A stretch of 64,000 nt of DNA, from positions 104,038 to 168,037 of the forward strand of contig NZ_VSSP01000010.1 in assembly GCF_008312895.1 (NCBI RefSeq), read 5' to 3'. The translations under genes and the position numbers were made by a program. Positions 25,569-35,349 of the stretch are shown in pieces (the first letter of the stretch is position 1; each line of letters begins with the position of its first letter). The notes beneath the pieces were generated by a model, which was given only the letters and a program-made list of their open reading frames with translations, did no database searches and was not told where the DNA came from. Source of the DNA: Luteimonas suaedae (GTDB lineage: Bacteria > Pseudomonadota > Gammaproteobacteria > Xanthomonadales > Xanthomonadaceae).

Positions 25569-27829
25569 GGCATGTCCTCGGTCCGGGGTCGGTTGCTGCC
25601 GTCGGCGCCGGCCTGCGCGCCGAAGCGGGCATACGCGCCGGTCCAGGCATAGGTGCGGCCGTTCGCGGCCACGCGGTGGGCGCGGCCGGCATCGGCATCG
25701 TCGGCCACGGCAAGCGCCAGGGTGGCGCCGGAGGCGAGCGTCAGCACGATCACGTCGGCGTCCTCGCCGCGGACGTGGACGACGTCGCGGACGCGGCTGT
25801 CGGCGCCGCGCACGGTCTCGGCGGTGCCGTCGTAGGCGCCGTGCGGCTCCAGCACGCTGAAGAACGCGGCGTCGGCACGGCCGTCCATGCGCTGCAGCAG
25901 GGCGGGCTCGCGGCGCAGGTTGAACTCGGGATCGTTGGCGCCGCTCTCCACCAGCAGCGCACGTGTCGGCGCGCTGGCGCCGAAGCGGAAGGTGTAGAAG
26001 CGGCCGTCGAGCAGCCAGGTCAGCGCGCGGGTCCGGTCGGAGGCTTCGCTGTCCGCGTCCACCCACAGGTGCTGGTAGCCGTTGGCCTCGCCCAGCACCG
26101 GGCGCCCCTCGACGTTGCGGTTTGCCTCGAACCCCACGGTCATGACGTGGCCGTTGAAGTGCAGCGGCAGGTCGTAGCGCGCGGGCGCGGTGCCGTCGAC
26201 CCGCAACAGGTCCACCGCCACCGGGAAGCGCAGGTCCGGATGCGCCAGCAGCGCCAACGTGCGGGTGATGCCGACGCCGTCGTAGGCGCCGGTCATGCGT
26301 GCCGATGCGATCTGCACGCCGTCGGCCACGTCGAACAGCAGCGGGGTCGGCGCGTGCGCCTCGCCGCGCTTCCAGTCGCCGTCGAAGTGGCTGCGCTCGT
26401 CCACCACCAGGGTGTTGTGCGCGATCGTCTGCTTGGCCCAGCTGCTGTTCTCCGGCAGATAGGTGCCGCCGGACTTGGCCTCGACGTTGAGGAAGCGCGC
26501 GGCGCCATAGTCGGTGACCACGCGCTGGCCGTTGTCGTAGAACAGCCAGTTCAGCCGGTCGAAATGGCCGTGGCCCATGCCCTGGGAGGTGTTCTTCATC
26601 ACCAGCGCCTGGCCGTCCTCGCCGCCCTCGCGCAAGATCGCCAGGCCGCCGCCGTTGCCGTCGGCGCCGTCGCGCAACATCAGCGAACCGAACCGGTAGG
26701 GTTCGGCGCGACCCGCCGCCAGTGCTTCCGCCACGCCCAGGCCCTCGGGCGTCAGCACGGTGCGGCCCTGCCGCTGCGCGATCGACAGCAACCGGTCGTC
26801 GCCGCTGCGCGCGTACGCGATCGCGATCGCGGCGACCAGTTCCTCGGTGTCCAGGCCCTTGTCGAGCATGGCGTCGTTGATGGGGAAGAAATAGCCGGCG
26901 TAGCTGCTCTGGATCAGCGCATCGACCGCCTTGAGCAGCACCCCGTCCTTGTGCGCGAAGATCTGCCGCCGCGGCTCGTTGCGCGCGATCGCGTTGGCGA
27001 AGATCACGAAAGGCGCCAGTGCGTAGCGCTGGTAGTACGGACCTTCCTCGTAGTAACCGTCCGGCGAGAACAGCTCGTCGATCTGCGCGAGGAACCCGGC
27101 CTCGCCGTCCCGCGACAGGCCCAGCAGGGCTTTTTCCACCATCTCGCGATCGCGCAGCACGTAGCCGGTCATGCCCACGCCGGCGACCGCCCAGGTGGCG
27201 TGGTTGTGGATGCGGTTGAAGTTCTCGGGCGTTTCGTCGGACAGGAAATGCGCCATGCGCCGGAACAGCTGCTCGTCGATGGTGCGGCGGTCCTGCGGAT
27301 CGAGCGTCTCGCGGATGGCGTCGTAGCCCTGGACGGCGTGCACCAGCCACACCGAATCGTTCAACGTCTGCCAGAACAGGCGTCCGGGAATCTGGCCGCG
27401 GCCGGCGGGATGCGGGCCGAGAGCCGGGTACAGGCGCGCGTAGGCCAGCAGCAGGTCGCGCGCGAAATCCGCGTAGGCGCGGTCGCCGGTCAGCCGATAC
27501 AGGATGCCGGCGCCCTGGATGACCAGATAGTTGCGCTTGTGCTGCTCGTGGGTGTAGCCGCCGCCGGGATCCTTCGGCTGCGGCACGACCACGCCTTCGG
27601 CCATCGCCGCGTGCACGCTGCGGGCGACGCGCGCCTGTTCGCCCGCGAACAGCGGGTAGCCCTCGCCCTGCTCCCGCATTCGCCGCCACTCCGGCGCGGA
27701 AACCAGCACCGGCGCCGGCCCGTCGGATGCGACCGCGGACGCTGCCGTGTCCGCCTGCGCCGCGCGCGCCGGGGCGACGACGACGACGGCGGCGAGCAGC
27801 GCGGCGGCAAGCAGCGCGGCGCCCCTCAT
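25565..27829 (-). CDS. PL17 exo-oligoalginate lyase
   Basis: A 754-residue periplasmic enzyme with a Sec signal (ALLAAALLAAVVVVAPARAAQ). The N-terminal (alpha/alpha) barrel carries RIHNHATWAVAGVGM and EEGPYYQRYALAPF. N209, H210 and Y266 line up with the Asn, His and Tyr catalytic residues reported for Alg17C (201, 202, 258) at a constant offset of eight. A heparinase II/III-type beta-sheet domain follows (GHFDRLNWLFYDNGQRVVTDYG, IAHNTLVVDERSHFDGDW). PL17 enzymes cut unsaturated monomers from the end of alginate oligomers. The start overlaps the PL6 stop (ATGA). Confidence 0.9.
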   Translation of the reverse strand: MRGAALLAAALLAAVVVVAPARAAQADTAASAVASDGPAPVLVSAPEWRRMREQGEGYPLFAGEQARVARSVHAAMAEGVVVPQPKDPGGGYTHEQHKRNYLVIQGAGILYRLTGDRAYADFARDLLLAYARLYPALGPHPAGRGQIPGRLFWQTLNDSVWLVHAVQGYDAIRETLDPQDRRTIDEQLFRRMAHFLSDETPENFNRIHNHATWAVAGVGMTGYVLRDREMVEKALLGLSRDGEAGFLAQIDELFSPDGYYEEGPYYQRYALAPFVIFANAIARNEPRRQIFAHKDGVLLKAVDALIQSSYAGYFFPINDAMLDKGLDTEELVAAIAIAYARSGDDRLLSIAQRQGRTVLTPEGLGVAEALAAGRAEPYRFGSLMLRDGADGNGGGLAILREGGEDGQALVMKNTSQGMGHGHFDRLNWLFYDNGQRVVTDYGAARFLNVEAKSGGTYLPENSSWAKQTIAHNTLVVDERSHFDGDWKRGEAHAPTPLLFDVADGVQIASARMTGAYDGVGITRTLALLAHPDLRFPVAVDLLRVDGTAPARYDLPLHFNGHVMTVGFEANRNVEGRPVLGEANGYQHLWVDADSEASDRTRALTWLLDGRFYTFRFGASAPTRALLVESGANDPEFNLRREPALLQRMDGRADAAFFSVLEPHGAYDGTAETVRGADSRVRDVVHVRGEDADVIVLTLASGATLALAVADDADAGRAHRVAANGRTYAWTGAYARFGAQAGADGSNRPRTEDMP

Positions 27830-30045
27830 TGCAGCGTCGCCGCGGGCACGTCGGAGCGGATCTCCGGCGTGCCGTCGAACCGGTTGCGCTCCGCCACCAG
27901 CAACGGCGTGCCGACGGTGCGTTCGAACAGGACCGCGGCGCTGTCCCTGAAATCGTTGCCGACCAGCACGGCGCGCTGCACGCCGTGCAGGCGCAGCGAG
28001 GCGCCGGACCGGGTGCCGACGCGATCGAAAGTGGAATCGTGGATGCGGATCTTCGGCCCGAAGGTGCTCTCGTCGGTGCCGCCGCGGTACAGGTCGACCA
28101 CCGTGCCGCCCACCCGGTGGAACCGCGAGGCCTCGATCTCGACCAGTTCCACGTTGTAGGTGCCGCGGTCGTCGATCTCCGCGGCGGCCGACAGCACAGC
28201 GCCGCTGATGTCGTCGACCTCGACCCGGCGCAGCGCGATCACATCGGCCAGGGTGTCCTTGCCGGTGGCGATGACGTCGAAGCCGCGGTTGACGGTGAGG
28301 CCTGCGATCCGCAGGTCTTCGAGCACCAGCACGTAGTTCGCCGCGCCGGAACCCGGCGGCACGCGGATCACCGCGTTGCCGGCCTGGTCGGGCGCGGCCT
28401 CTCCGACGATCGCCAGCCGGCCGAGTTTCAGCGAGCCGCCGCGCTGGATCTCGAACAGCGTCGAGCGCGAGAAGGCGATCGTCGCCACGCCGTCGCGTGG
28501 CCCGTGCAGCGACAGCGGGCGATCGACCTTCAGCACCTGGTTGACCACGTAGCGACCCGGCGCCAGTTGCAGCCGGTCGCCCGCGGCGGCGGCGGCCATG
28601 GCCGCCGACAGGGTGTCCTCGCCCGGCGCCACGCTGCGCTCGCCATCGCCGTCGAAGGCGGCGGCCGGGACCTCCTTCGGATACCACGACACGCCGACCT
28701 CCTCGCGCGGGACCGGGCGCAGGTCGCGGCGCGCGCCGGCGTCTTCCGGCCGCGCCGGCACCTGCAGTCCGGTCGCCGCGCGGGTCATGGCGACCTCGCG
28801 GCCCTGGATGCCGCCTGGGATCCGCGGCGACGCGGCCGGGCTCTGCAGGTTGCCTTCGAAGGCGATGCCGCCCATGTCGCCGAGCACCTCGACCGGGTCG
28901 CGGTCGGCCACGATCAGGTTGCGGGCGAGGCGGCTGTCCACCGGCGCGGCCGAGCGCTCCTGGTCCATGCCCAGCCCCAGCAGGATGCTGCGCACGTCGA
29001 CGAAGGTGTTGTGCTCGATCACCGCATTGTCGACCCGGGTGTAGCGGTTGAGCGGCGAGTCCGGCACGCCGTACATCACGCTCAGCGCGGAGGCGAAGCC
29101 ATCGCCGGCCAGGCCTTCCAGGTAGTTGTTGCGCACCGTCTGGTTGCGGTTGATGACGCGGATGCCGCCGGTGTGCGGCTCGTTGCCGCCGAGGAACACG
29201 TTGTCCTCCACCAGATTGCCGTCGCCGTGGCGCAGCACCATCGCCCCGCGCGACCGGAAGAAGACGTTGCCGCGATAGACGTTGCCGCCGGACTTGTTGG
29301 AGACGATCTCGACCTCGCCGTCGCAGCGCTCGAACCAGTTGGACTCGACCACGGTGCGGGAATCGGAAAGCGAGTCGTGGCTGGTGCCGACGCGAAGGGT
29401 CTCGCCGCCGTTGGCGCCGAGGTTGGGGCGCGGGCCGAACCAGTTGTGGTCGATGCGGTGGCGGTTGTCCAGCCCCTGCTGCTCGTCGCGGACGACCACC
29501 AGGGTCGCGCCGGCATTGGTCTTGCCGACGATGTGGTTGTGGTCGAAGCGGTTGTCGTGCCCGTACAGCGCGACCCAGTGGTCGGACAGGCGGCGATCGG
29601 GATTGTTGAAGCGGTCGATCACGATGCCGGAGACGCGGCTGTGGTTGGCGCGCTGTTCGCGCGTGCGGCGGAAGGAGACGACTTCACCGGTCGGCGACCA
29701 GCCATCGCGGAACACCAGGTTGGAGACGTGCATATATTCGCCGGCCATGCGCAGGTTCGAGCGGCCGGTGAGGAGCACTTTCCCGGGCGTCTGCGCGGTC
29801 AGGGTGATCGGCCGTCCCGATTCACCCTTCCCGGTCAGCACGACCTGGAAGTCGCGCCATTCCCCGTCGGCGAGCACCAGGGTGTCGCCGGGCTGCAGGG
29901 ATTCGACGGCCTCGGCGTACTCGGCCTGGGTGGCGACCCGCAGCGACCGCCCCTGCGCTGCGCCTGCGGTCGCCGGTAGCAGAAGGCAAAGAGCCGCCAG
30001 GCTGCAGCGCAGGCGCCAGGATCGTGTCGATGGAATGTCCCGCAT
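27826..30045 (-). CDS. PL6-family alginate lyase (chondroitinase-B-like parallel beta-helix)
   Basis: A 739-residue exported protein (Sec signal CSLAALCLLLPATAGAAQ). The beta-helix contains the catalytic segments IVSNKSGGNVYRGN (Lys251) and VLRHGDGNLVEDN (Arg272). Their 21-residue spacing equals that of the Lys220/Arg241 pair known in the PL6 enzyme AlyGC. A calcium-binding acidic segment RCDGEVE precedes them. The region from about residue 500 is a second right-handed helix, as in two-domain PL6 enzymes. It should depolymerise alginate to oligomers for PL17. The ATG at 30045 has GGGAGGAA eight bases before it. It heads the four-gene minus-strand operon PL6-PL17-MFS-SDR. Confidence 0.9.
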   Translation of the reverse strand: MRDIPSTRSWRLRCSLAALCLLLPATAGAAQGRSLRVATQAEYAEAVESLQPGDTLVLADGEWRDFQVVLTGKGESGRPITLTAQTPGKVLLTGRSNLRMAGEYMHVSNLVFRDGWSPTGEVVSFRRTREQRANHSRVSGIVIDRFNNPDRRLSDHWVALYGHDNRFDHNHIVGKTNAGATLVVVRDEQQGLDNRHRIDHNWFGPRPNLGANGGETLRVGTSHDSLSDSRTVVESNWFERCDGEVEIVSNKSGGNVYRGNVFFRSRGAMVLRHGDGNLVEDNVFLGGNEPHTGGIRVINRNQTVRNNYLEGLAGDGFASALSVMYGVPDSPLNRYTRVDNAVIEHNTFVDVRSILLGLGMDQERSAAPVDSRLARNLIVADRDPVEVLGDMGGIAFEGNLQSPAASPRIPGGIQGREVAMTRAATGLQVPARPEDAGARRDLRPVPREEVGVSWYPKEVPAAAFDGDGERSVAPGEDTLSAAMAAAAAGDRLQLAPGRYVVNQVLKVDRPLSLHGPRDGVATIAFSRSTLFEIQRGGSLKLGRLAIVGEAAPDQAGNAVIRVPPGSGAANYVLVLEDLRIAGLTVNRGFDVIATGKDTLADVIALRRVEVDDISGAVLSAAAEIDDRGTYNVELVEIEASRFHRVGGTVVDLYRGGTDESTFGPKIRIHDSTFDRVGTRSGASLRLHGVQRAVLVGNDFRDSAAVLFERTVGTPLLVAERNRFDGTPEIRSDVPAATLQ

Positions 30046-30086
30046 CTCGTTCCTCCCGCCCGGCTGCCATTTGCTGCACCAGCAAG

Positions 30087-30120
30087 TGGTCAGTCCAATG
30101 AAGACTATCTGGTCCGGATA
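30087..30120. promoter_or_regulatory. GntR/FadR-type half-palindromes in the alginate divergent promoter
   Basis: TGGTCAGTCCA (30087-30097) and TGGTCCGGATA (30110-30120) resemble the TGGTNNNACCA consensus of FadR-subfamily GntR regulators, the first more closely. They are 23 bases apart, about two helical turns, in the 235-base gap between the PL6 and TonB receptor start codons. This gap is AT-richer than its surroundings. The FadR-type regulator encoded at 33319 is the natural candidate to bind. The match is by eye only. Confidence 0.4.
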
Positions 30121-30280
30121 TCTGGCGCAAATTTGCTGCAACTGCACATCAAATCTCGCTGAAATGGCCTAGCCAATGAACTAGTGCGATTAAATCTACC
30201 AATTGTTTGACATTGGCCGGCAATGGGTGAAACCTCCTGTCGAGCCCGACGACGACGGGCGCCAATTCCGGAGGGAGCAC

Positions 30281-33241
30281 ATGCGTCGCCAGCAACAGGT
30301 TGCCCGCGTTCACCCGATACGACCCTCGGCGCTGCGCAATGCGCTGTTCTGTGCCATCTGCGCCGCGTTCGGCACCCAGGCGGCGCAGGCGCAGGAAACG
30401 CCGGCCCAGCCGCCGCCGGCCGGCCAGCCTTCCGGGCCGGTACCGACGCCGGCCTCCGAGGACCAGGACGCCACCGAACTCGACGCGGTCGTGGTCACCG
30501 GCATCCGCGCCTCGATCCAGTCCTCGATCCAGAACAAGCGCGACGCCACCGTGGTTTCGGACGCGCTGTCGGCCAAGGACATCGGCGACCTGCCGGCGCT
30601 GTCGATCGGCGAGGCGATCGAGACCATCACCGGCGCGTCCACCCACCGCGAGAAGGGCGGCGCGACCGAGATCTCGATCCGTGGCCTGGGGCCGTTCCTG
30701 GGCTCGGCCAGCTTCAACGGCCGCGAGGCGACCAACGGCAGCGGCGACCGTTCGGTGAACTTCAACCAGTTCCCGTCCGAACTGATCAATACCGTCGAGA
30801 TCTACAAGACCCAGCGCGCCGACTTCATCGAGGGCGGCATCGCCGGCACCATCAACATGGAGACGGTCAAGCCGCTGTCGTTCGGCGAGCGCCGGATCCA
30901 GCTCGATGGGCGGGCGACCTATCCGGAATACGACCGCAAGCTCGACGACGGCGAGGGCATCGGCTGGCGCGGCACGGCCAGCTACCTGGACCAGTTCGAG
31001 TTCGCCAACGGCGGCAGGCTCGGCGTCTCGCTCGGCGTGCAGAGTCTGGAAAGCAGCAATCCGGAGGAAGTGGCGGCCACCAGCTCCACCTGGAGAGCCT
31101 GCGACGCGACGGTGGAACTGTCCGGCAATTGCGACAGCGCCATCAACGACGACCTCTCGGGCAACATCGTCCCGGGCGACCCCAGGGCGGGCAACACGCC
31201 GTTCTACCTGGTGCCCAATGGTCGCACCTATCGCCAGATCGTCGAGCACGACGAACGCGATGCGGTGTTCGCGGCGCTGCAGTGGCAGCCCAACGACACC
31301 ATGGAGGTCAACTTCGACTACCAGTGGTCGGACCGGACCTTCACCGAGGACCGCAGTGAACTCGTGCTTTCCGAAGGCAGGCGCGGAATCAGGAATGCAG
31401 TGTTCGACGAGAACGGGGCGATGCAATCGTTCGACGGCCAGAGCGCAATCGAGGCCAACTCCAACTACAAGATCCGCGCCGAGGAATACGAGGGCGCGGG
31501 ACTCAACTTCCAGTGGCGGCCGAGTGCCGCGTGGCTGTTCTCCACCGACCTGGCGTACTCGCACACCCTGCGCACCGAGAACGACTGGACCACGCGCCTG
31601 CGCGCCGACGACGAGGACATCGACGGTGAGGACGTGGCCGGCATCGTCGACGCGCGCCGCGTGAACTACCGCTACGACTACCGCGGCGACATGCCGTCGG
31701 TGATCATCGATCCGGCCTTCGACATCACCCGCTGGGAGAACTTCGGCGACGTCCCGCGCATGCGCCGCGACGAACAGCAGCGCGAGCACACCCTGCGCGC
31801 ATTCCGCTTCGACGGCGCCTACTTTCCCGAGCGCGGCTTCCTGACCGCGGTCAAGGCCGGCGTGCGCCATGCCCGGTCGGATTATCGCGACTACGACGAC
31901 CGGGTCGAGATCGAACTGGATCGCAACGACAACCTGGACCTGATCCGCGACGCCAACATCGGCTGCCGGGTCGACTTCCCGCAGGACGATTTCCTGGACG
32001 AGGCCGGCGGCAACACCATCGAACGCTGGGCGACCTTCGACTCGCGCTGTCTGTTCCGGGCGCTGACCGGGGTGGACGACACCGGCCGCAACCCGGACCT
32101 GCGCAACCCGGCCAACAACGACGTAGGCGAGAAGACGCAGGCGCTCTACCTGATGGGCGAATTCGCCTCGGAGTGGTTCGGCCTGCCGGTCACCGGCAAT
32201 TTCGGCACGCGCTGGGTCAAGACCGATGTACGCGCCATGGGCCTGCGCAGCGACCTGGACGTGATACGCAACGCCGACGGCAGCATCAGCCTGGAGCCCA
32301 CCGGCGAGTTCGAAACCGAGGTCATCAAGGCGTCCCACGACGTGCTGCTGCCCAGCTTCAACGCCGCGCTGGAACTGACCGAGGACAAGATCCTGCGCCT
32401 GGGCGTGTACCGCGCCATGGCCCGGCCCGACCTGAGCGCGATGGGCGCGGGCCGCGTCATCGACATCGAGGACGGCGAATTCGGCAACGTCGGAGACGCA
32501 ATCGACAGCATCGCCGCCACCGGCAACCCGCGCACCAGGCCGCTGCTGTCCTGGAACGGCGACATCTCCTTCGAGTGGTATCCGAATCCCGACTCGCTGC
32601 TCGCCGTGGCGCTCTACTACAAGCAGTTCACCGGCGGCGAGATCCCGGTGCTGGTCGACGAGACGTTCGTGATCGACGGCGAGACCGTGGTGGTGCCGGT
32701 GGAGCAGCTCGACACCACCGACAGGAAGAGCGACCTGTTCGGCTTCGAGTTCACCGGCTCGCACCGCTTCTCCTACCTGCCCGCGCCGTTCGACGGCCTG
32801 GGCGTCAAGGCCAGCTATAACTACGCCGACTCGAACTTCGAGAACCACGACCTCAGGCTCGGCGACCAGATCGACCCCGAAACCGGCGAGACCACGCCGG
32901 GGCTGGTCGAGCCGGCGAACATCTTCGGCCTGTCGAAGCACGTGGCCTCCGGATCGCTGTACTGGACGCTGGGGCCGGTCGATCTGCAGGCGATCTACAA
33001 ATACCGTTCCGAGTACTACCAGCGCTTCGTCGGCGGCCCGTCCCAGAACCGCTACATCCAGAGCGGCAGCACGGTCGACTTCCGCGCCACCTGGCGCGCG
33101 AGCGAGCAGCTCTCGTTCTCGCTGGAAGCTTCCAACCTGACCGACGAACCGCGCATTTCCTACATGCCGGTGCCCGGCAATTTCCACGAGTACCACGGCT
33201 ACGGACGACGCTATTATTTGGGTGTACGCTACCGCTTCTGA
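30281..33241 (+). CDS. TonB-dependent receptor of the alginate locus (TonB-Xanth-Caul type)
   Basis: A 986-residue outer-membrane receptor. A Sec-type signal peptide (ALRNALFCAICAAFGTQAAQAQ) leads to a TonB box region (ELDAVVVTGIRASIQSSI) and the plug signature of the large glycan receptor group of Xanthomonas and Caulobacter (SALSAKDIGDLPALSIGEAIETI, REKGGATEISIRGLGPFLG). The barrel ends in YGRRYYLGVRYRF. The ATG at 30281 has GGAGGGAG five bases upstream. It is divergent from the PL6 operon with shared regulatory DNA, so import of alginate oligosaccharides is the likely role. Confidence 0.88.
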   Translation: MRRQQQVARVHPIRPSALRNALFCAICAAFGTQAAQAQETPAQPPPAGQPSGPVPTPASEDQDATELDAVVVTGIRASIQSSIQNKRDATVVSDALSAKDIGDLPALSIGEAIETITGASTHREKGGATEISIRGLGPFLGSASFNGREATNGSGDRSVNFNQFPSELINTVEIYKTQRADFIEGGIAGTINMETVKPLSFGERRIQLDGRATYPEYDRKLDDGEGIGWRGTASYLDQFEFANGGRLGVSLGVQSLESSNPEEVAATSSTWRACDATVELSGNCDSAINDDLSGNIVPGDPRAGNTPFYLVPNGRTYRQIVEHDERDAVFAALQWQPNDTMEVNFDYQWSDRTFTEDRSELVLSEGRRGIRNAVFDENGAMQSFDGQSAIEANSNYKIRAEEYEGAGLNFQWRPSAAWLFSTDLAYSHTLRTENDWTTRLRADDEDIDGEDVAGIVDARRVNYRYDYRGDMPSVIIDPAFDITRWENFGDVPRMRRDEQQREHTLRAFRFDGAYFPERGFLTAVKAGVRHARSDYRDYDDRVEIELDRNDNLDLIRDANIGCRVDFPQDDFLDEAGGNTIERWATFDSRCLFRALTGVDDTGRNPDLRNPANNDVGEKTQALYLMGEFASEWFGLPVTGNFGTRWVKTDVRAMGLRSDLDVIRNADGSISLEPTGEFETEVIKASHDVLLPSFNAALELTEDKILRLGVYRAMARPDLSAMGAGRVIDIEDGEFGNVGDAIDSIAATGNPRTRPLLSWNGDISFEWYPNPDSLLAVALYYKQFTGGEIPVLVDETFVIDGETVVVPVEQLDTTDRKSDLFGFEFTGSHRFSYLPAPFDGLGVKASYNYADSNFENHDLRLGDQIDPETGETTPGLVEPANIFGLSKHVASGSLYWTLGPVDLQAIYKYRSEYYQRFVGGPSQNRYIQSGSTVDFRATWRASEQLSFSLEASNLTDEPRISYMPVPGNFHEYHGYGRRYYLGVRYRF

Positions 33242-33318
33242 GTACCGGTGCGGTCCGGGACCCCGGTCCGGTGCGGTGGCGGATGCCCCACGTTCTCCAG
33301 AGTGCAGACGATCCCGAA

Positions 33319-34059
33319 ATGTCCGAGAGCCGCCTTTACCAGTCCATCGTCGCGGAACTGCTGAAACTGATCGAATCGGGAGAATTCCCGCCCGGGTCGC
33401 GCCTGCCGGGGGAGCGCGACCTGGCCGAGCGGTTCGGCGTCAGCCGGGTCACGGTGCGCGAGGCCGAGATCGCGCTGGAGGCCCGCGGCTGGATCACGAT
33501 CAAGACCGGCTCGGGCGTCTACGTGAAATCGCGGCTCGACGCGCCGGGCGCGCTTCCCGACGTCACCGCGTTCGACGTCACCGCCGCGCGCTCGGTGATC
33601 GAGGCGGAGGCGGCCGCGCTGGCGGCCAGCCGGATCAGCGACGAGGAGATCGGCGAGCTGGAGGCATTGATCGCGGTCATGGCGGAACCGAGCGCCACCG
33701 ACCAGACGGCCGGGGAAGCCGACCAGTCGTTCCACATGGCGATCGCGAGGATCGCCGGAAATCCCGTCATCGAACATTGCATCCAGCTGATATGGCGCAT
33801 GCGCAACGACCTGCCACGGGTCCGGCAGGTCTACGCCCGCGTCTGCCACAACGATGCCGGTGACCGGAAACGGGAACATGCGGCGATCCTGGCTGCATTG
33901 CGCGACCGGAATCCCGCTGCCGCCCGCACCGCGATGCAGGATCATTTCCAGCGCCTGTTCGAATCGATGCTCGAGGCCACCGAGAGCGATGCCCTGGCCG
34001 AGGTCAAGCAGCGCATGCAGCAGCATCGCGAACGGTTCCTGGCGGCCACGCGGCTCTGA
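33319..34059 (+). CDS. FadR-subfamily GntR transcriptional regulator
   Basis: A 246-residue regulator. The winged HTH at about residues 5-70 reads LIESGEFPPGSRLPGERDLAERFGVSRVTVREAEIALEARGWI. The C-terminal all-helical FCD domain has its metal/effector ligands in the segments RSVIEAEAAALAA, DQSFHMAIARIAGNP and REHAAILAALRDRNP. FCD-type regulators commonly respond to sugar acids. It begins 77 bases after the receptor stop in the same direction, so it is probably read with it and acts on the divergent promoter at 30046-30280. The start codon is not certain: an ATG at 33283 is also open. Confidence 0.85.
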   Translation: MSESRLYQSIVAELLKLIESGEFPPGSRLPGERDLAERFGVSRVTVREAEIALEARGWITIKTGSGVYVKSRLDAPGALPDVTAFDVTAARSVIEAEAAALAASRISDEEIGELEALIAVMAEPSATDQTAGEADQSFHMAIARIAGNPVIEHCIQLIWRMRNDLPRVRQVYARVCHNDAGDRKREHAAILAALRDRNPAAARTAMQDHFQRLFESMLEATESDALAEVKQRMQQHRERFLAATRL

Positions 34060-34079
34060 TCGAGCGGCCGCGGGAGCCT

Positions 34080-34110
34080 CGCCGGTCCGGATCTCCGGCG
34101 GCGCCTTTTT
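34080..34110 (+). terminator. Weak hairpin plus T-run after the GntR gene
   Basis: CGCCGG (34080-34085) pairs with CCGGCG (34095-34100), and TTTTT follows at 34106-34110 after five bases. The gap between stem and T-run makes it a weak candidate. It would separate the alginate locus from the convergent rsgA gene. Confidence 0.35.
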
Positions 34111-34143
34111 CTCGATCACCCTGGCATGGGAAACCCTTGCCCG

Positions 34144-35247
34144 TTAGCGCTTGCCGTATTTGTCGTCCAGCCGCTTGTTCTTGCCCGGCACCTTCTCCTC
34201 GGCGTTCTGCGCCTTGCGGTGGGCCAGCTTGCCGGCCGCGCCGGCCACCTCGTCGCGCAGCTTCAGGTAGCTGGCGAAACGCTGCGGAGACAGCTCGCTC
34301 GCCTCGATCGCCGCGCGCACCGCGCAGCCGGGTTCGCGCGCATGCGAGCAGTCGCGGAACCTGCACTGCTCGGCCAGGGCCTCGATGTCGACGAAACTCT
34401 CGGCGACGTCCTCCTCGCCGGTGGGCTTGAGTTCGCGCATGCCCGGCGTATCGATCAGGCAGGCGCCGGAGGGCAGCGGGATCAGGGCGCGGTGGGTGGT
34501 GGTGTGGCGGCCGCGTTCGTCGCTCTCGCGCACCGCGGCGGTCTTCATGCGCTCGCTGCCGAGCAGGGTGTTGGTGAGGGTGGACTTGCCGGCGCCGGAG
34601 CTGCCGACCAGCACCGCACTGACGCCCGGTCGCAGCCACGCCTCGAGCGCGGCGACGCTGTCGCGGTCCTTGGCGTTGACCGCGAGCACCGGCACCTCGG
34701 CGCCGGCGACGTCGGCCAGCGCCGCCAGCGCGGCGTCCACGTCGGCACCGGGCTTGTCGGCCTTGGTCAGCACCACCACCGGCTCGGCGCCGCCGCCGCG
34801 CACCAGCAGCAGGTAGCGTTCGATCCGGCGTGGGTTGAAGTCGGCGTTCAGGCCGCACACCACCAGCACCACGTCGACGTTGGCGGCGATCACCTGCTGG
34901 CGGTAGTGCTCGCCGGCGGCGCCGCGCTTGATCACCGTGCGCCGCGGCAGCAGCGCGACGATGCGCGCGCCCTCCAGCAGCACCCAGTCGCCGACCGCGG
35001 CGCGCTGCTCGGGCGGCAGCGTCGCCCGCTGCCATTCCGGCGGCGACTCGACCGAAAAACCCGCGGACAGGCCCTCGGCCACCAGGTAACCGGTGCGATG
35101 CTGCTCGACCACCCGCGCCGGCCGGGTGCCGGGGTGCGCGGCGATCGCCTCGCGCCAGCGTGGATCGCCCGCTTCGGCCGGCGCGCCCTCGAACGGCCAG
35201 CCGATCGCGCGCAATGCGGCGGCGGCCTCGGGCGGGGCGGAATTCAA
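34144..35247 (-). CDS. rsgA: Small ribosomal subunit biogenesis GTPase RsgA
   Basis: A 367-residue circularly permuted GTPase that helps late 30S maturation. The order of motifs is permuted as expected: G4 VVLTKAD, then G1 VGSSGAGKST, then G3 IDTPGM. An OB-fold precedes them and a C-terminal zinc site follows (CRFRDCSHAREPGCAV). The tail is highly basic (KLAHRKAQNAEEKVPGKNKRLDDKYGKR). The start is TTG at 35247 giving MNSAPPE; no ATG upstream is in frame. Divergent from the aminotransferase gene. Confidence 0.92.
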   Translation of the reverse strand: MNSAPPEAAAALRAIGWPFEGAPAEAGDPRWREAIAAHPGTRPARVVEQHRTGYLVAEGLSAGFSVESPPEWQRATLPPEQRAAVGDWVLLEGARIVALLPRRTVIKRGAAGEHYRQQVIAANVDVVLVVCGLNADFNPRRIERYLLLVRGGGAEPVVVLTKADKPGADVDAALAALADVAGAEVPVLAVNAKDRDSVAALEAWLRPGVSAVLVGSSGAGKSTLTNTLLGSERMKTAAVRESDERGRHTTTHRALIPLPSGACLIDTPGMRELKPTGEEDVAESFVDIEALAEQCRFRDCSHAREPGCAVRAAIEASELSPQRFASYLKLRDEVAGAAGKLAHRKAQNAEEKVPGKNKRLDDKYGKR

Positions 35248-35349
35248 GCGGGTGGGCGGACGGCGGCCATGCGTGGATTCTACCCGCGCGGCGGCGCGGA
35301 ATTTCCGCTAGGCTTTGCCGCTGTTTCGCCGCATCCACGCGTGCCGCCC

